In this document: piece by piece, positions 23,834 to 32,580 of the stretch | Numbering within the stretch: the first letter of the stretch is position 1 | Layout: each line of letters starts with the position of its first letter | Source: Roseateles_B sp041913905 | GTDB taxonomy: Bacteria; Pseudomonadota; Gammaproteobacteria; Burkholderiales; Burkholderiaceae_C | NCBI GenBank assembly: GCA_041913905.1 | Contig: JAYSEK010000024.1 | Span: 1 to 64,000 of the forward strand | Length of the DNA: 64,000 bases | Direction of reading: 5' to 3' | The notes under the pieces: model-generated | Seen by the model: the letters and a program-made list of their open reading frames with translations, nothing else | What the model was told of the DNA's origin: nothing | Databases searched by the model: none | Translations under genes and position numbers: made by a program

Positions 23834-26274
23834 TGGGGCCCCGTCAACAAGGCTTCTAGGGCATGGCGAACCTGCCCCGCCTCATCATGCATGGCATCGA
23901 TCAGCTTGTCCAAGCCTTCGGTCTGTCCGTTGCGGGCCATGGTTTCGATCTCGGCACAGAGGGTTGACAGCTGCAGGGCGCCCAGGCTCGCCGAGGAGGA
24001 TTTTAGGGTGTGAGCCACATGGCGGATGGCCGCCAGGTCCATGCCGGCCTCCCGCGCACGTTGCAGGTCGGGCAGCAGTTTGTCCAGAGATTTGATGAAG
24101 GCGTTGATCACCCGCGGCAACAGTTGGTTGCTGCCGCCGGGGTCCAGGTCCCGCAGGCGCTGCAAGGCGGCATCGTCCAGGCAGCCTGCGCTGCGGTCCG
24201 GGGCGGGAATCGGTGTGGCGGACGGCATGGTTTCTCCATCAGGATGGTCAGCCGGGCCGGCAGCTGCCGGCCCGGCCGCAGGAGCGGAAATCGGTGAGTG
24301 CCTCAACTGGCGCCGCAGGACGCTCTGCAGCTCCTTGCTGCGTATCGGCTTGGGCAGGTAGTCATCGAAGCCATAGGCCAGCAGCTTGCCGCGGTCGCCC
24401 GACAGCGCATTGGCGGTCACCGCGACCACCGGCAGGCGGCTGGGATTGGCGAAGCGGAAGCGGCCATCGCCCCCCCGCCGGAAGATCTGCAGGGCCTGGA
24501 TGCCGTCCATGCCCGGCATGTGGATATCCATCATGACCAGGTCGAAGACGGCCTCGCCGAGGGCGCGCAGGCCTTCCTCGGCACCGCTGCTCAGCCGGAC
24601 CTCGCAGTCCAGCTGCAGCAGCATCTGCTGGATGACCTCCTGGTTCACCGGGTTGTCTTCCACCACCAGGATGCGCCATGCCGGCTTGTGGAGGGGGCTG
24701 TCGCCTGAGGCTGGAGCCAGGCTGTCCGGCAGCGCTTGATCGTCCAGGGCCAGTCGCAGGCTGAAGACGCTGCCGCCCTCGGGTCTGGCCCAGGCTTCCA
24801 GCTGGGCTCCCATCTGCTGGGCGAGCTGCTGCGCCACCGCCAGACCCAGGCCGGCGCCCCCATGGCGGCGTGCCAGGCTGGCGTTGCCCTGGGTGAAAGG
24901 CATGAACAGCCGCTGCAGTTTTTCGGCCGGAATGCCGATGCCGGTGTCCAGCACCTGCAGGACGATCTCATGCGCTGCCTCGGTGGGGGCCTGCTGCAAG
25001 GCGCGCAGGCGGACCTCACCCTGCTCGGTGAACTTCAGCGCGTTGTCCAGCAGCTTGCCCAGCAGGCGCCGCAGCGCGCCCGCGGAGACCGGCACGGAGG
25101 CGGGCAGGCCCTCAGCCAGGTCCAGCGTGAGGCGCAAGCCGCGGGATTCCGCCTGCGGGCGGTACTGGGCCGCCAGCGTTTCCAGCAGCGGGCGCAGCGG
25201 GCACTCCCCGTCGCGCAGCTCGGCCGTTTCGCCTTCCAGATGCGCCAGGTCCAGCATGTCGTCCAGCAAGTGCTGCAGATCCTCGGCGCTGGCCTGGACC
25301 TGCCGGGCATAGTGCTGCTGGCGTTCGTCCAGCGCCGTGTTGAGCAGCAGCTGGTTCATGCCCAGGATGCCGTTCATGGGCGTGCGGAACTCATGGCTCA
25401 TATTGGCCATCAGCAGGCTCTTGGCCTGGCTGGCCGACTCGGCCTTGTCGCGGGCGGCCTGCAGTTCGCGGTGGCGCTGCTGTTCCTCGGTCACGTCGGC
25501 CAGGATGCCGTACACCAGCGGCGCTCCGCCGGCGTGCATCTGCACCCGGGTGCGCAGGCGCACCCAGCGCAGGCCGCGGCTGGGATGCATGATGCGCAGC
25601 ACCATGTCCGAAGACTCCCCGGCGGCCTGGGCCAGCAGCCGGCGCTGGTAGAGCGCGAGGTCGTCCGGGTGGATGCGCTCCTCGAACAGCCGCGGGCCGT
25701 GCCGCAGGTCCATGGGGCTGAGCCCGAGCGTGTCCAGCAGCAGCGGCGAACTGAAGTGCAGGCGGTCCCACTCCGCATTGGTGACGAACAGGCACTCGCT
25801 GACGGCGTCGGTGACCTCGCGGAAGCGCGTATCGCTTTCCTGCAGCGCGCGCTCCAGCTGGCGGCGCGCATTGGCGTCCTGCAGCACCAGCAGGGCCAGG
25901 GTGCGGCGCTGTCCGGCCAGGGGCATCAGCAGGCGCTGCACCTGCAGCCAGCGCGGGCCGAACGGCGTCTGCACGCGGAGATCCTCGCGGGCACTGCGAC
26001 GTCCTTCGCGCAGCGCCTGCCAGCGGGCGGGTGCGCACAGCTCGGCCAGCGCAGGATCCACGCCCTGGCCCAGCGGCCGGCCCAGCAGGGTGGCACCCCG
26101 GACCGACAGCAGGCGCTCGGCCTCGCGGTTGAGATGCATCAGCCGTCCGTCCTGGCTGTCCATCAGCAGCAAGCCCAATGGCAGCAGGTCCAGCAGGGCC
26201 AGCGAGTCGCCCGGACTCAAGGCCTGGAGCAGCTGGCGGGCCGTCTCGGCGGCAAGCGAGGCGTCAGGTGTCAT
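23830..26274 (-). CDS. Hybrid sensor histidine kinase with REC and HPt domains
   Basis: An 814-residue phosphorelay kinase without membrane segments. Order: PAS (about 15-125), PAS (about 145-265), HisKA with MSHEFRTPMNGILGMN (about 300), HATPase (ILQVLDTGIGIPAEK and GGAGLGLAVAQQ), REC (ILVVEDNPVNQEV to YLPKPI, phosphoacceptor in VMMDIHMPGMDG) and a C-terminal HPt domain with RHVAHTLKSSSASLGA. The start at 26274 (MTPDASLAAETARQ) is chosen because the upstream extension is arginine-rich and atypical; the ribosome site is weak. Three phosphotransfer modules in one protein suit relay to the REC-GGDEF-EAL protein whose gene overlaps it. The signal is unknown. Confidence 0.93.
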   Translation of the reverse strand: MTPDASLAAETARQLLQALSPGDSLALLDLLPLGLLLMDSQDGRLMHLNREAERLLSVRGATLLGRPLGQGVDPALAELCAPARWQALREGRRSAREDLRVQTPFGPRWLQVQRLLMPLAGQRRTLALLVLQDANARRQLERALQESDTRFREVTDAVSECLFVTNAEWDRLHFSSPLLLDTLGLSPMDLRHGPRLFEERIHPDDLALYQRRLLAQAAGESSDMVLRIMHPSRGLRWVRLRTRVQMHAGGAPLVYGILADVTEEQQRHRELQAARDKAESASQAKSLLMANMSHEFRTPMNGILGMNQLLLNTALDERQQHYARQVQASAEDLQHLLDDMLDLAHLEGETAELRDGECPLRPLLETLAAQYRPQAESRGLRLTLDLAEGLPASVPVSAGALRRLLGKLLDNALKFTEQGEVRLRALQQAPTEAAHEIVLQVLDTGIGIPAEKLQRLFMPFTQGNASLARRHGGAGLGLAVAQQLAQQMGAQLEAWARPEGGSVFSLRLALDDQALPDSLAPASGDSPLHKPAWRILVVEDNPVNQEVIQQMLLQLDCEVRLSSGAEEGLRALGEAVFDLVMMDIHMPGMDGIQALQIFRRGGDGRFRFANPSRLPVVAVTANALSGDRGKLLAYGFDDYLPKPIRSKELQSVLRRQLRHSPISAPAAGPAAAGPADHPDGETMPSATPIPAPDRSAGCLDDAALQRLRDLDPGGSNQLLPRVINAFIKSLDKLLPDLQRAREAGMDLAAIRHVAHTLKSSSASLGALQLSTLCAEIETMARNGQTEGLDKLIDAMHDEAGQVRHALEALLTGPQ

Positions 26275-26514
26275 GAGCGCATGGTGGGAAGCGAGAGCGG
26301 GAACTCGGCGCCTGGACCCGCAAGACCTGACCCTCGTCTGAAAGGCGGGCGTGGCTCGGCGGCGGGTATGGCGGCTCGCCGCTGCGAGCACGGCCCTGGT
26401 CGTTCCTGCATGGATCTTCTCTCTGCGATGGGCGCCGCCCCCTCAGGCGGGCATGGACCCTTAGCGCTGCATTCTCGGCGAAACGCCACAGACCTGGGTA
26501 GAGGGATCCTTACA

Positions 26515-27876
26515 ATGAGTTGCATGAGCAGCCTCAGCCAAGTCCCGCCGCGTGGTCGTCGTCGACCCTGGTGGGGGAGTGCCCTCGTCGGGCTTGGCCT
26601 GGTTCTGGCGGCGATGGGGGCCTGGCTGCTGGCCGGCCAGGCGCCGCAGGAGGCCTTGTTAGGCGGCCTGCTGGCAGTGCTGGCCATGCTGCTGCTGTGC
26701 GTCGCCCTGGCCTTGGGCTGGCATCTGGGTGTTCGCTTGACGCGCCAGCAGCTGGGTGAGTCGCTGCGCGAACTGCGCCAGCAATTGCATGCCCAGGCGC
26801 AGGTGCAGTCCGACTGGCAATGGCAGACCGACGCGCAGCACCACCTGGTCCGCTGGCAGGCGCCCTGGGGGCAGCCGGGCTCGAGCTGGATCGGGCTGGC
26901 GGCCACGCAATCCCTGGCCGAGCGCCTGCAGCTGGACGCGCCGCGCGCTGCGCAGCTGCAGGACGCGATGCAGGCCCAGCGTCCCATCCAGCAACTGCAA
27001 CTGGGCGGTGGCTCGGCCTGCACCCGGCCGCAAGCCGGGGACTGGTGCCTGCAGGCCGTGCCGCTGCTGGATGGCAGCGGGCGCTTTTGCGGTTTCCTGG
27101 GCAGTGCCCGCTTTCTGGCTGCTGAGGCGGCCGCTTCGCCGGCACCGCCTGAACAGGCGCTCCTTCAGCAGGCGGATACCGACGCCCTGCGCGCCGAGCA
27201 GGAGGCCTTGACCTACACGGTGTCGCACGACCTGCGTGCGCCGCTGCGGGTGGTCGAGGGTTTTGCCCGCATCCTGCGTGAAGACTATGGCCGGCTGCTG
27301 GACCGCGTGGGCAACGACCATCTGGACCGCATTTCCGGTGCGGCGCAGCGCATGAACCAGATGATCGACGCCCTGCTGGCCCTGAGCCGGCTGTCGGTCC
27401 AGGCGTTGGAATGCAGCCCGGTGGACTTGAGCCTGCTGGCCCATCTGGTGGTCGAGGACTTGCGGCGCGAGGGCTCGCAGCGCCAGCTGGATCTGCACAT
27501 CCAGCCCGGCATGGTGGTGCAGGGTGACCCGACGCTCTTGCGCATGGTGCTGGAGAACCTGCTGGGCAACGCCTGGAAGTACAGCGGCAAGTGCGAGACG
27601 GTGCAGATCCGCTTCGAATGCCAGGAGCTGGCGCAAGGACCGGTCTTCGTGGTCAGCGACCAGGGTGCGGGTTTCGACATGCGCTTTGCCGACCGCCTGT
27701 TCTCGGCCTTCCAGCGCCTGCACAGCGCCAGCGACTTCCCCGGCACGGGCGTGGGCCTGGCCTCGGTGCGCCGCATCGTCCGGCGCCATGGGGGCGAGAT
27801 CTGGGCGGAGTCGGCCGTGGGCCAGGGCGCGCGCTTTTACTTCACCTTGCCAGGGCTGCGCCAGCCGCCCGCCTGA
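26515..27876 (+). CDS. Membrane sensor histidine kinase
   Basis: A 453-residue kinase. Two hydrophobic segments near residues 20-70 (ALVGLGLVLAAMGAWLLAGQ and GLLAVLAMLLLCVALALGWH) anchor it, followed by a PAS-like region. HisKA contains YTVSHDLRAPLRVVEGFARI (phosphohistidine about residue 235), of the kind found in phytochrome-like kinases. The ATPase domain has ENLLGNAWKYSG, VSDQGAGFDM and GTGVGLASVRRI. The ATG at 26515 follows AGAGGGA by about nine bases; another in-frame ATG lies at 26524. It is divergent from the hybrid kinase and converges, with only seven bases between stops, on the ANTAR regulator. Its partner regulator is not certain. Confidence 0.93.
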   Translation: MSCMSSLSQVPPRGRRRPWWGSALVGLGLVLAAMGAWLLAGQAPQEALLGGLLAVLAMLLLCVALALGWHLGVRLTRQQLGESLRELRQQLHAQAQVQSDWQWQTDAQHHLVRWQAPWGQPGSSWIGLAATQSLAERLQLDAPRAAQLQDAMQAQRPIQQLQLGGGSACTRPQAGDWCLQAVPLLDGSGRFCGFLGSARFLAAEAAASPAPPEQALLQQADTDALRAEQEALTYTVSHDLRAPLRVVEGFARILREDYGRLLDRVGNDHLDRISGAAQRMNQMIDALLALSRLSVQALECSPVDLSLLAHLVVEDLRREGSQRQLDLHIQPGMVVQGDPTLLRMVLENLLGNAWKYSGKCETVQIRFECQELAQGPVFVVSDQGAGFDMRFADRLFSAFQRLHSASDFPGTGVGLASVRRIVRRHGGEIWAESAVGQGARFYFTLPGLRQPPA

Positions 27877-27883
27877 ACGCCCG

Positions 27884-28495
27884 TCAGTGGGTGGCCGGCG
27901 AGGCCAGCAGCTCCACCGCATCCAGCAGCCGGGCGGCCTGGTCCTGCCAGGAACGCCCTTCCTGCTCGGCCATGCGGCGCAGGCGCGCCCAGGCATCCTG
28001 GCGTGACAGGGAATAACGGTGCATCAACACGCCGACGGCCATGGGCACGGTCTGGCTGAGGATCTCGTCGGGGGCGGGGGCGGGGGCCTGTGCCGGCGCC
28101 TCGGCGGCGTGCAGGCCAGCGCGAGCGCGCAAATTGGCGAAGGCGGCTTCCACCGCCGGGACGATCTGGTGGATGTCCAGCGGCTTGACCAGGTAGGCCA
28201 CGGCACCCAGCTCCTTGACCTTGGCCACGGTGTCGTCGTCGGCAAAGGCGGAAAGGAACATGAAGGGGGTCTGCAGCGCCTCGCGCAGGTAGGCGGCGAC
28301 GTCAAAGCCGCTCATGCCCTCCATGCGGATGTCCAGCAGGGCCAGTTCGGGGCGGTGCTCGCGCGCCAGCAGGATGGCCTCGTCGCCGTTGTCGGCGTCG
28401 ATCACCTCGTAGCCGGCCTGGACCAGGCCGTGGGTCAGCGTCGCCAGGACCAGCCTGTCGTCATCGACCACCAGAATCTTGCCTTTGCTCGTCAC
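27884..28495 (-). CDS. ANTAR-type response regulator (RNA-binding antiterminator family)
   Basis: A 203-residue REC-ANTAR protein. REC occupies about 1-120 with acidic residues at DDD11-13, phosphoacceptor D55 in LALLDIRMEG, and K in YLVKPLD. After an Ala/Pro linker (about 127-142) the ANTAR domain follows, with AVGVLMHRYSLSRQDAWARL and RLLDAVELL helices. ANTAR proteins bind paired hairpins in nascent RNA and prevent termination; no target hairpin pair was identified here. It lies 235 bases downstream of the large HisKA_2 kinase on the same strand. That kinase type commonly partners ANTAR regulators, so the two are the best guess for a cognate pair. Confidence 0.92.
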   Translation of the reverse strand: MTSKGKILVVDDDRLVLATLTHGLVQAGYEVIDADNGDEAILLAREHRPELALLDIRMEGMSGFDVAAYLREALQTPFMFLSAFADDDTVAKVKELGAVAYLVKPLDIHQIVPAVEAAFANLRARAGLHAAEAPAQAPAPAPDEILSQTVPMAVGVLMHRYSLSRQDAWARLRRMAEQEGRSWQDQAARLLDAVELLASPATH

Positions 28496-28730
28496 TGCCT
28501 ACGCACTCCCACCCATGGGGCCGGGTCCGCCCGGCCTGGCCACGCTTGCGGCCCCGTCGCGGGACTGCGTGATCTTTGCAGCTCCATGGCATTCCATGCG
28601 GCCAAAAGCTGACATTGTCACCGAAATGGCGGCTTGCAGGCGCTCAGGCTTGCCCTAGTCCCGCAGGGAAGCGGGCGCATTGCGTCCGGCTTGCCGCGGC
28701 GGGCTCGCCGCGCGCGCTGCCGGCCAAGCC

Positions 28731-31700
28731 TCAGCTGCCGCTCAGCCAGGTGATGGACGGGGGCTGCAGCTCCATGGTGCAACAGACCAGCGGTCCCTGC
28801 TGCTCCAGCCTGAGCTTGGCGCTGCGCCGCGGCAACAGGGCCCGGACCAGGCCCAGGCCGGACACGCTGCCCGGCACACCCGCCAGGCTGAAGCCCGCCG
28901 GCAGCTGGCCGGGGTTGAGGATCTGGATGGACACGCGGTCCGCCTCGCAGCGCAGATGACAGTGGATGGGCGCATCCTGGCTGTGCTTGATCGCGTTGGT
29001 GAGCAGTTCGTTGAGCGTCAGGGCGATGGGGATGGACTCGGCCTCGGGCAGCGCCCAGCGCTCGGCCTCGGCCGCCATGCCACCTTCGATATGGCAGAGG
29101 ATGGGCCGGCCGAACATGCGCTGCACCGAACCCGTGATGGCCTCCACCACCTTGGGCACGCGCAGCGGCCCGCTGCCGCCCACCTGCAGGCCGTAGACCT
29201 GGGCGATGGCCTGGACCTGGCCCACCGCTTCGGAGATGACGCCCTTGATTTCAGGACGGCGGGCGGCGATCTGCTGCAGCAGCCCGGCCACGCCCTGCAG
29301 ATTGTTCTTGATGCGGTGGTGCACTTCCTTGACCAGCAGCTCGCGCTGGGCGATGGCAGCCTCCAGCCGGGCCGCCTCGGCGGCGCGCTGCTCGGTGACG
29401 TCGCTGGCGACCATCAGCAGCTGCTCGGGCTCGCTGGCGCCGTCCGGACGGCTGGCGTCGCTGAGATGCAGGTAGCGGGTGTCCCAGATGCGGGTCTCGC
29501 CGCCCATGCTCAGCGGGTACTCGCGCTGGGTGACGGCGTCGCTCTGCAGCGCGGCTTCCATGTCGCGGCGGATGGCGCTGCCCTGCTCGGGGCCGAACAG
29601 CTCTTCGGGCGTCGCGCCCAGCAGGGCCTGTTCGGGGCGGCCGGCCAGGCGGGCCGCCACCTGGTTGATCTTCTCCAGGCGCAGGCTGCGGGCATCCAGC
29701 AGGCTGATGGCCAGCGGTGCCGCCTCGATGATGCGGCGCAGCGAGGCCTGCGCCTGCTGGGTCTGGGCCTCGGCCTGGCGGCGGCGCTCGATGTCCAGCA
29801 GCGCATAGGTGAGCTGGCGCCCGTGCTCGGCAAGACCTGTCACCACGGCATTGCCCACCACCCAGAACTCACGCCCGTCGCGGGCCATCAGGCGGCATTC
29901 GAAGGTCTCGGCCTGGCCTTCGGTCAGTTCGTCCAGGTAGTGCGTCTGGCGGAAGGGATGGTCGGGGTCGGGCGTGGCGACGATGCTCATGGGCTGGCCG
30001 AGGAATTCGACCAGATCGCCGCCGAACATGCGCCGGGCCGAGCGGTTCATCCATTCGATGCCGCCGCGCCCCACGGTGACGATGCCCACCAGCACCGAGT
30101 CCAGCACGGCGCGCTCGCGCTCGGCCTGCAGCAGCAGCGACTGCTGGGCGCGCCAGCGGTCGTCCACGTTGACGTAGGTGGCGATCAGGGCTTCGTCGGC
30201 CAGGCCCTGTCGCATCAGGCGCTTGCTGACCTGCATCCACAGCAGGCTGCCATCACGCCGGCGTACGCGCCGCTCGCCGCGCCACAGGCCGCTGTCCAGC
30301 AGCGCCATGCGGGTCAGGCGGCTGATGTGCTCGTACTCGTGATGCGATTCGTAAAGTGCTTCCAGCGGCAGGCCGACCAGCTCCTCGATGCGGTAGCCGG
30401 TCAGCTGAGCCAGTGCCTCGTTGGCGCGTTCGATGCGGCCGCCGCGCAGGATGGCGATGCCCACGTCGGACAGGCTGAACATCAGCTCGCGGTCCTGCAC
30501 CAGCGTTTCCAGCTGGGCTTGCTGGCTCTTGAGCCGGCTGATGTCGCTGATCACCGCAATGGCCTCGGGCTCCACCGACTGGCCTGCCGGCACGGCCTTG
30601 AGGCTCAGGGACAGCCAGCGGGCCTGCGTCTGCGTCTGGCCGACCTGCTGGAACTCGGCCTCGAAAGGCTGTTGCGGGTCCAGGGCCTGCAGGGCGGCCT
30701 GCACCTCGAGGCCGAGCTCGGGCAGGGCCTCGAACAGCCGCGTGATGCCGGTGCCAGCCTCCGGGACGGTGGCATGGCCCAGCATGTGGGCGAAGCCGGG
30801 ATTGCAGCGCACCAGTCGCTGGCCGCGCAGGTAGGCCAGGCCCAGGCCGGCGCCGTCCATGGTGGTGCTCAGCTCGTGCAGCAGCTGCTCGCTGCGCGCC
30901 AGCGCCTGCTGCTGGGCCGTCATGTCCAGGGTCACGACCGAGGTGGTGCGCTGGCCCGAGCCCAGTTGCCCGGGTTCGACCCGCGTCAGCAGCCAGCGTC
31001 GTCCCAGCTCGGGATGGCGCACGGCATAGCGGACCTCCGCCTTCTCGCCGTTCTTGAGCGCCTGTTGCAGCCGCTCGAACGCGGGCAGGGATTCGGGCTC
31101 GACGATGTCCCGGCCCACGCCCTGCAGGCCGGCGAGCGTGCCGCTCGGTGCCGAGCCTGCCTTGCCGGCACGCGGCCTCAGCCAGCCGGCGTCCTGCTGG
31201 AAGGTGGCCAGGCCGACCCCCGCGGTGTCCATCAGGGCATCCAGCTGCTGATGGGCCAGATCGCGCTCCTGCTCCAGGCTGCGGTCCTCCAGCAGGGCCA
31301 TTGCCCGCGGCTGGCCGGCGGCCTCGGGCAGCACACGCACGCGGGCCTGCCACCAGCGGGCGCGGCCTTGCGGATCCCTGAGGCTGGCCTGTGTCAGCAA
31401 GGTGTCGCCGTCCTCCCGAAGCGAAGGGTGCAAGCCCTGCGGCGACCAGCCCAGCAGCTGCTGCAAGGCAGGGTCGGCGTCGTGCAGTGTGGACGGAACC
31501 CGCAGGCACAGGGCTGCAAAGGCGCTGTTGTGCCGCAGCAGCAGCCCCTGGGCATCGAACAGCACCACGGGTTGCGGGCTGAGGTCCAGCCACTGGGTCA
31601 TTTCCCGCTGCAGGCGCTCGGCCTGATCGCGCGCCTGCAGCTCGGCGCTGCAGTCTTGCAGCACGACCAGGTTCAGCGTGGGGGCATGGGGCTCGTTGAG

Positions 31701-32510
31701 CCGGTGGCTGCTGAAGCGCATCCAGCGTTCGGGTCCGCCGGGTACGCGCAGACGCAGTGGGCGCGCCGAGTTGTCGGTCCGGACCAGGCTGCGCGCCAGG
31801 GCCCGGGCGTGGGGCCGCTCGCGCCAGTGGGCTCGGTCCTCGGGCGCCAGCCATTGCGCGAGGTCCTGGCCCAGCAAGGCGTCCAGCGGCTTGTCCAGAA
31901 GATGCAGCAAGGCCTCGTTGGCGGACTGCAGGCGATGCTGGCCATCCTCGACAAAGGCCGGCCAGGCCGAGTGCCAGAAAACCTGCAGCAGCTCTTGCGA
32001 AACGCCGGGAGCTAGCGTCCCCAGGCTGGTCTGCGAGGGGGCGGTCGTGGCCGTTGGTATTGGGGGCGTCGTGGTCGGCGCGGTACTGTCAGGGAGCGGG
32101 CGCCGGGCGAGCACGGAGCTCATGGCGCGTGCCGGCCTGGCGATCGGCGGCTGCGACTCGATGCGGGCGTGCAGCATCCAGCGCACCGGGTCCTGCGGGT
32201 CGGGCGTCAGCGCGATGAGGGTGAGCTGGGCGCGCTGGCCGCCCATGGCCAGGGCAGGGGCGGTGGGGGCCCGCTTGCCGTCCGCCAGGGCCCGCGTGGC
32301 CAGCTTGAGCCAATCCAGCACGCGGGTGCCGGCGGCGGTCCGCAAACCCTGCAGATTGCCGCCAGCCTGCAGGTCCAGGGACTGGGCGGCGGGATTGGCC
32401 TCGAGGATCTCCAGCCGCTGGCCGAGCAGCAGCACCGGGTCGCTGAGCTCATGCATGAGCCCGCGCAATGCGGTCAGGTCCTGGGCGAGCAGAGAGAGCT
32501 GGGATGGCAC
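28731..32510 (-). CDS. Large multi-PAS sensor histidine kinase of the HisKA_2 type
   Basis: A 1259-residue soluble kinase. At least five or six PAS-like repeats fill residues 20-1030, visible from recurrent IERANEALAQLTGYRIEELV, WMNRSARRMFG and ITRLFEALPELG-type blocks with SLLWMQVSKRLM-like ends. The dimer/phosphoacceptor motif is LLVKEVHHRIKNNLQGVAG at about 1060, diagnostic of HisKA_2. The C-terminal ATPase has LNELLTNAIKHSQ, a divergent G1 box (ILNPGQLPAG) and SGLGLVRALLPRR. No membrane segment is seen. It is flanked upstream by the HDOD gene (70-base gap, same strand) and downstream by the ANTAR regulator. Many PAS modules suggest integration of several cytoplasmic signals such as redox state or ligands, but none can be named. 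Confidence 0.93.
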   Translation of the reverse strand: MPSQLSLLAQDLTALRGLMHELSDPVLLLGQRLEILEANPAAQSLDLQAGGNLQGLRTAAGTRVLDWLKLATRALADGKRAPTAPALAMGGQRAQLTLIALTPDPQDPVRWMLHARIESQPPIARPARAMSSVLARRPLPDSTAPTTTPPIPTATTAPSQTSLGTLAPGVSQELLQVFWHSAWPAFVEDGQHRLQSANEALLHLLDKPLDALLGQDLAQWLAPEDRAHWRERPHARALARSLVRTDNSARPLRLRVPGGPERWMRFSSHRLNEPHAPTLNLVVLQDCSAELQARDQAERLQREMTQWLDLSPQPVVLFDAQGLLLRHNSAFAALCLRVPSTLHDADPALQQLLGWSPQGLHPSLREDGDTLLTQASLRDPQGRARWWQARVRVLPEAAGQPRAMALLEDRSLEQERDLAHQQLDALMDTAGVGLATFQQDAGWLRPRAGKAGSAPSGTLAGLQGVGRDIVEPESLPAFERLQQALKNGEKAEVRYAVRHPELGRRWLLTRVEPGQLGSGQRTTSVVTLDMTAQQQALARSEQLLHELSTTMDGAGLGLAYLRGQRLVRCNPGFAHMLGHATVPEAGTGITRLFEALPELGLEVQAALQALDPQQPFEAEFQQVGQTQTQARWLSLSLKAVPAGQSVEPEAIAVISDISRLKSQQAQLETLVQDRELMFSLSDVGIAILRGGRIERANEALAQLTGYRIEELVGLPLEALYESHHEYEHISRLTRMALLDSGLWRGERRVRRRDGSLLWMQVSKRLMRQGLADEALIATYVNVDDRWRAQQSLLLQAERERAVLDSVLVGIVTVGRGGIEWMNRSARRMFGGDLVEFLGQPMSIVATPDPDHPFRQTHYLDELTEGQAETFECRLMARDGREFWVVGNAVVTGLAEHGRQLTYALLDIERRRQAEAQTQQAQASLRRIIEAAPLAISLLDARSLRLEKINQVAARLAGRPEQALLGATPEELFGPEQGSAIRRDMEAALQSDAVTQREYPLSMGGETRIWDTRYLHLSDASRPDGASEPEQLLMVASDVTEQRAAEAARLEAAIAQRELLVKEVHHRIKNNLQGVAGLLQQIAARRPEIKGVISEAVGQVQAIAQVYGLQVGGSGPLRVPKVVEAITGSVQRMFGRPILCHIEGGMAAEAERWALPEAESIPIALTLNELLTNAIKHSQDAPIHCHLRCEADRVSIQILNPGQLPAGFSLAGVPGSVSGLGLVRALLPRRSAKLRLEQQGPLVCCTMELQPPSITWLSGS

Positions 32511-32580
32511 GGAGCGCAGTGTAGGCCAAGCGCCGGGCCGGCATGCCCAGTCGTGCCAGGGTTGGCGCTGAATCGCCGCC

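Noticed and set aside
24736..27876. A reading of more than 1000 residues that would extend the membrane kinase far upstream
   Set aside because: The extra part lies antisense to the hybrid kinase and has Gln/Ala/Leu-rich, low-complexity composition typical of shadow frames in high-GC DNA. The kinase itself starts well at 26515.
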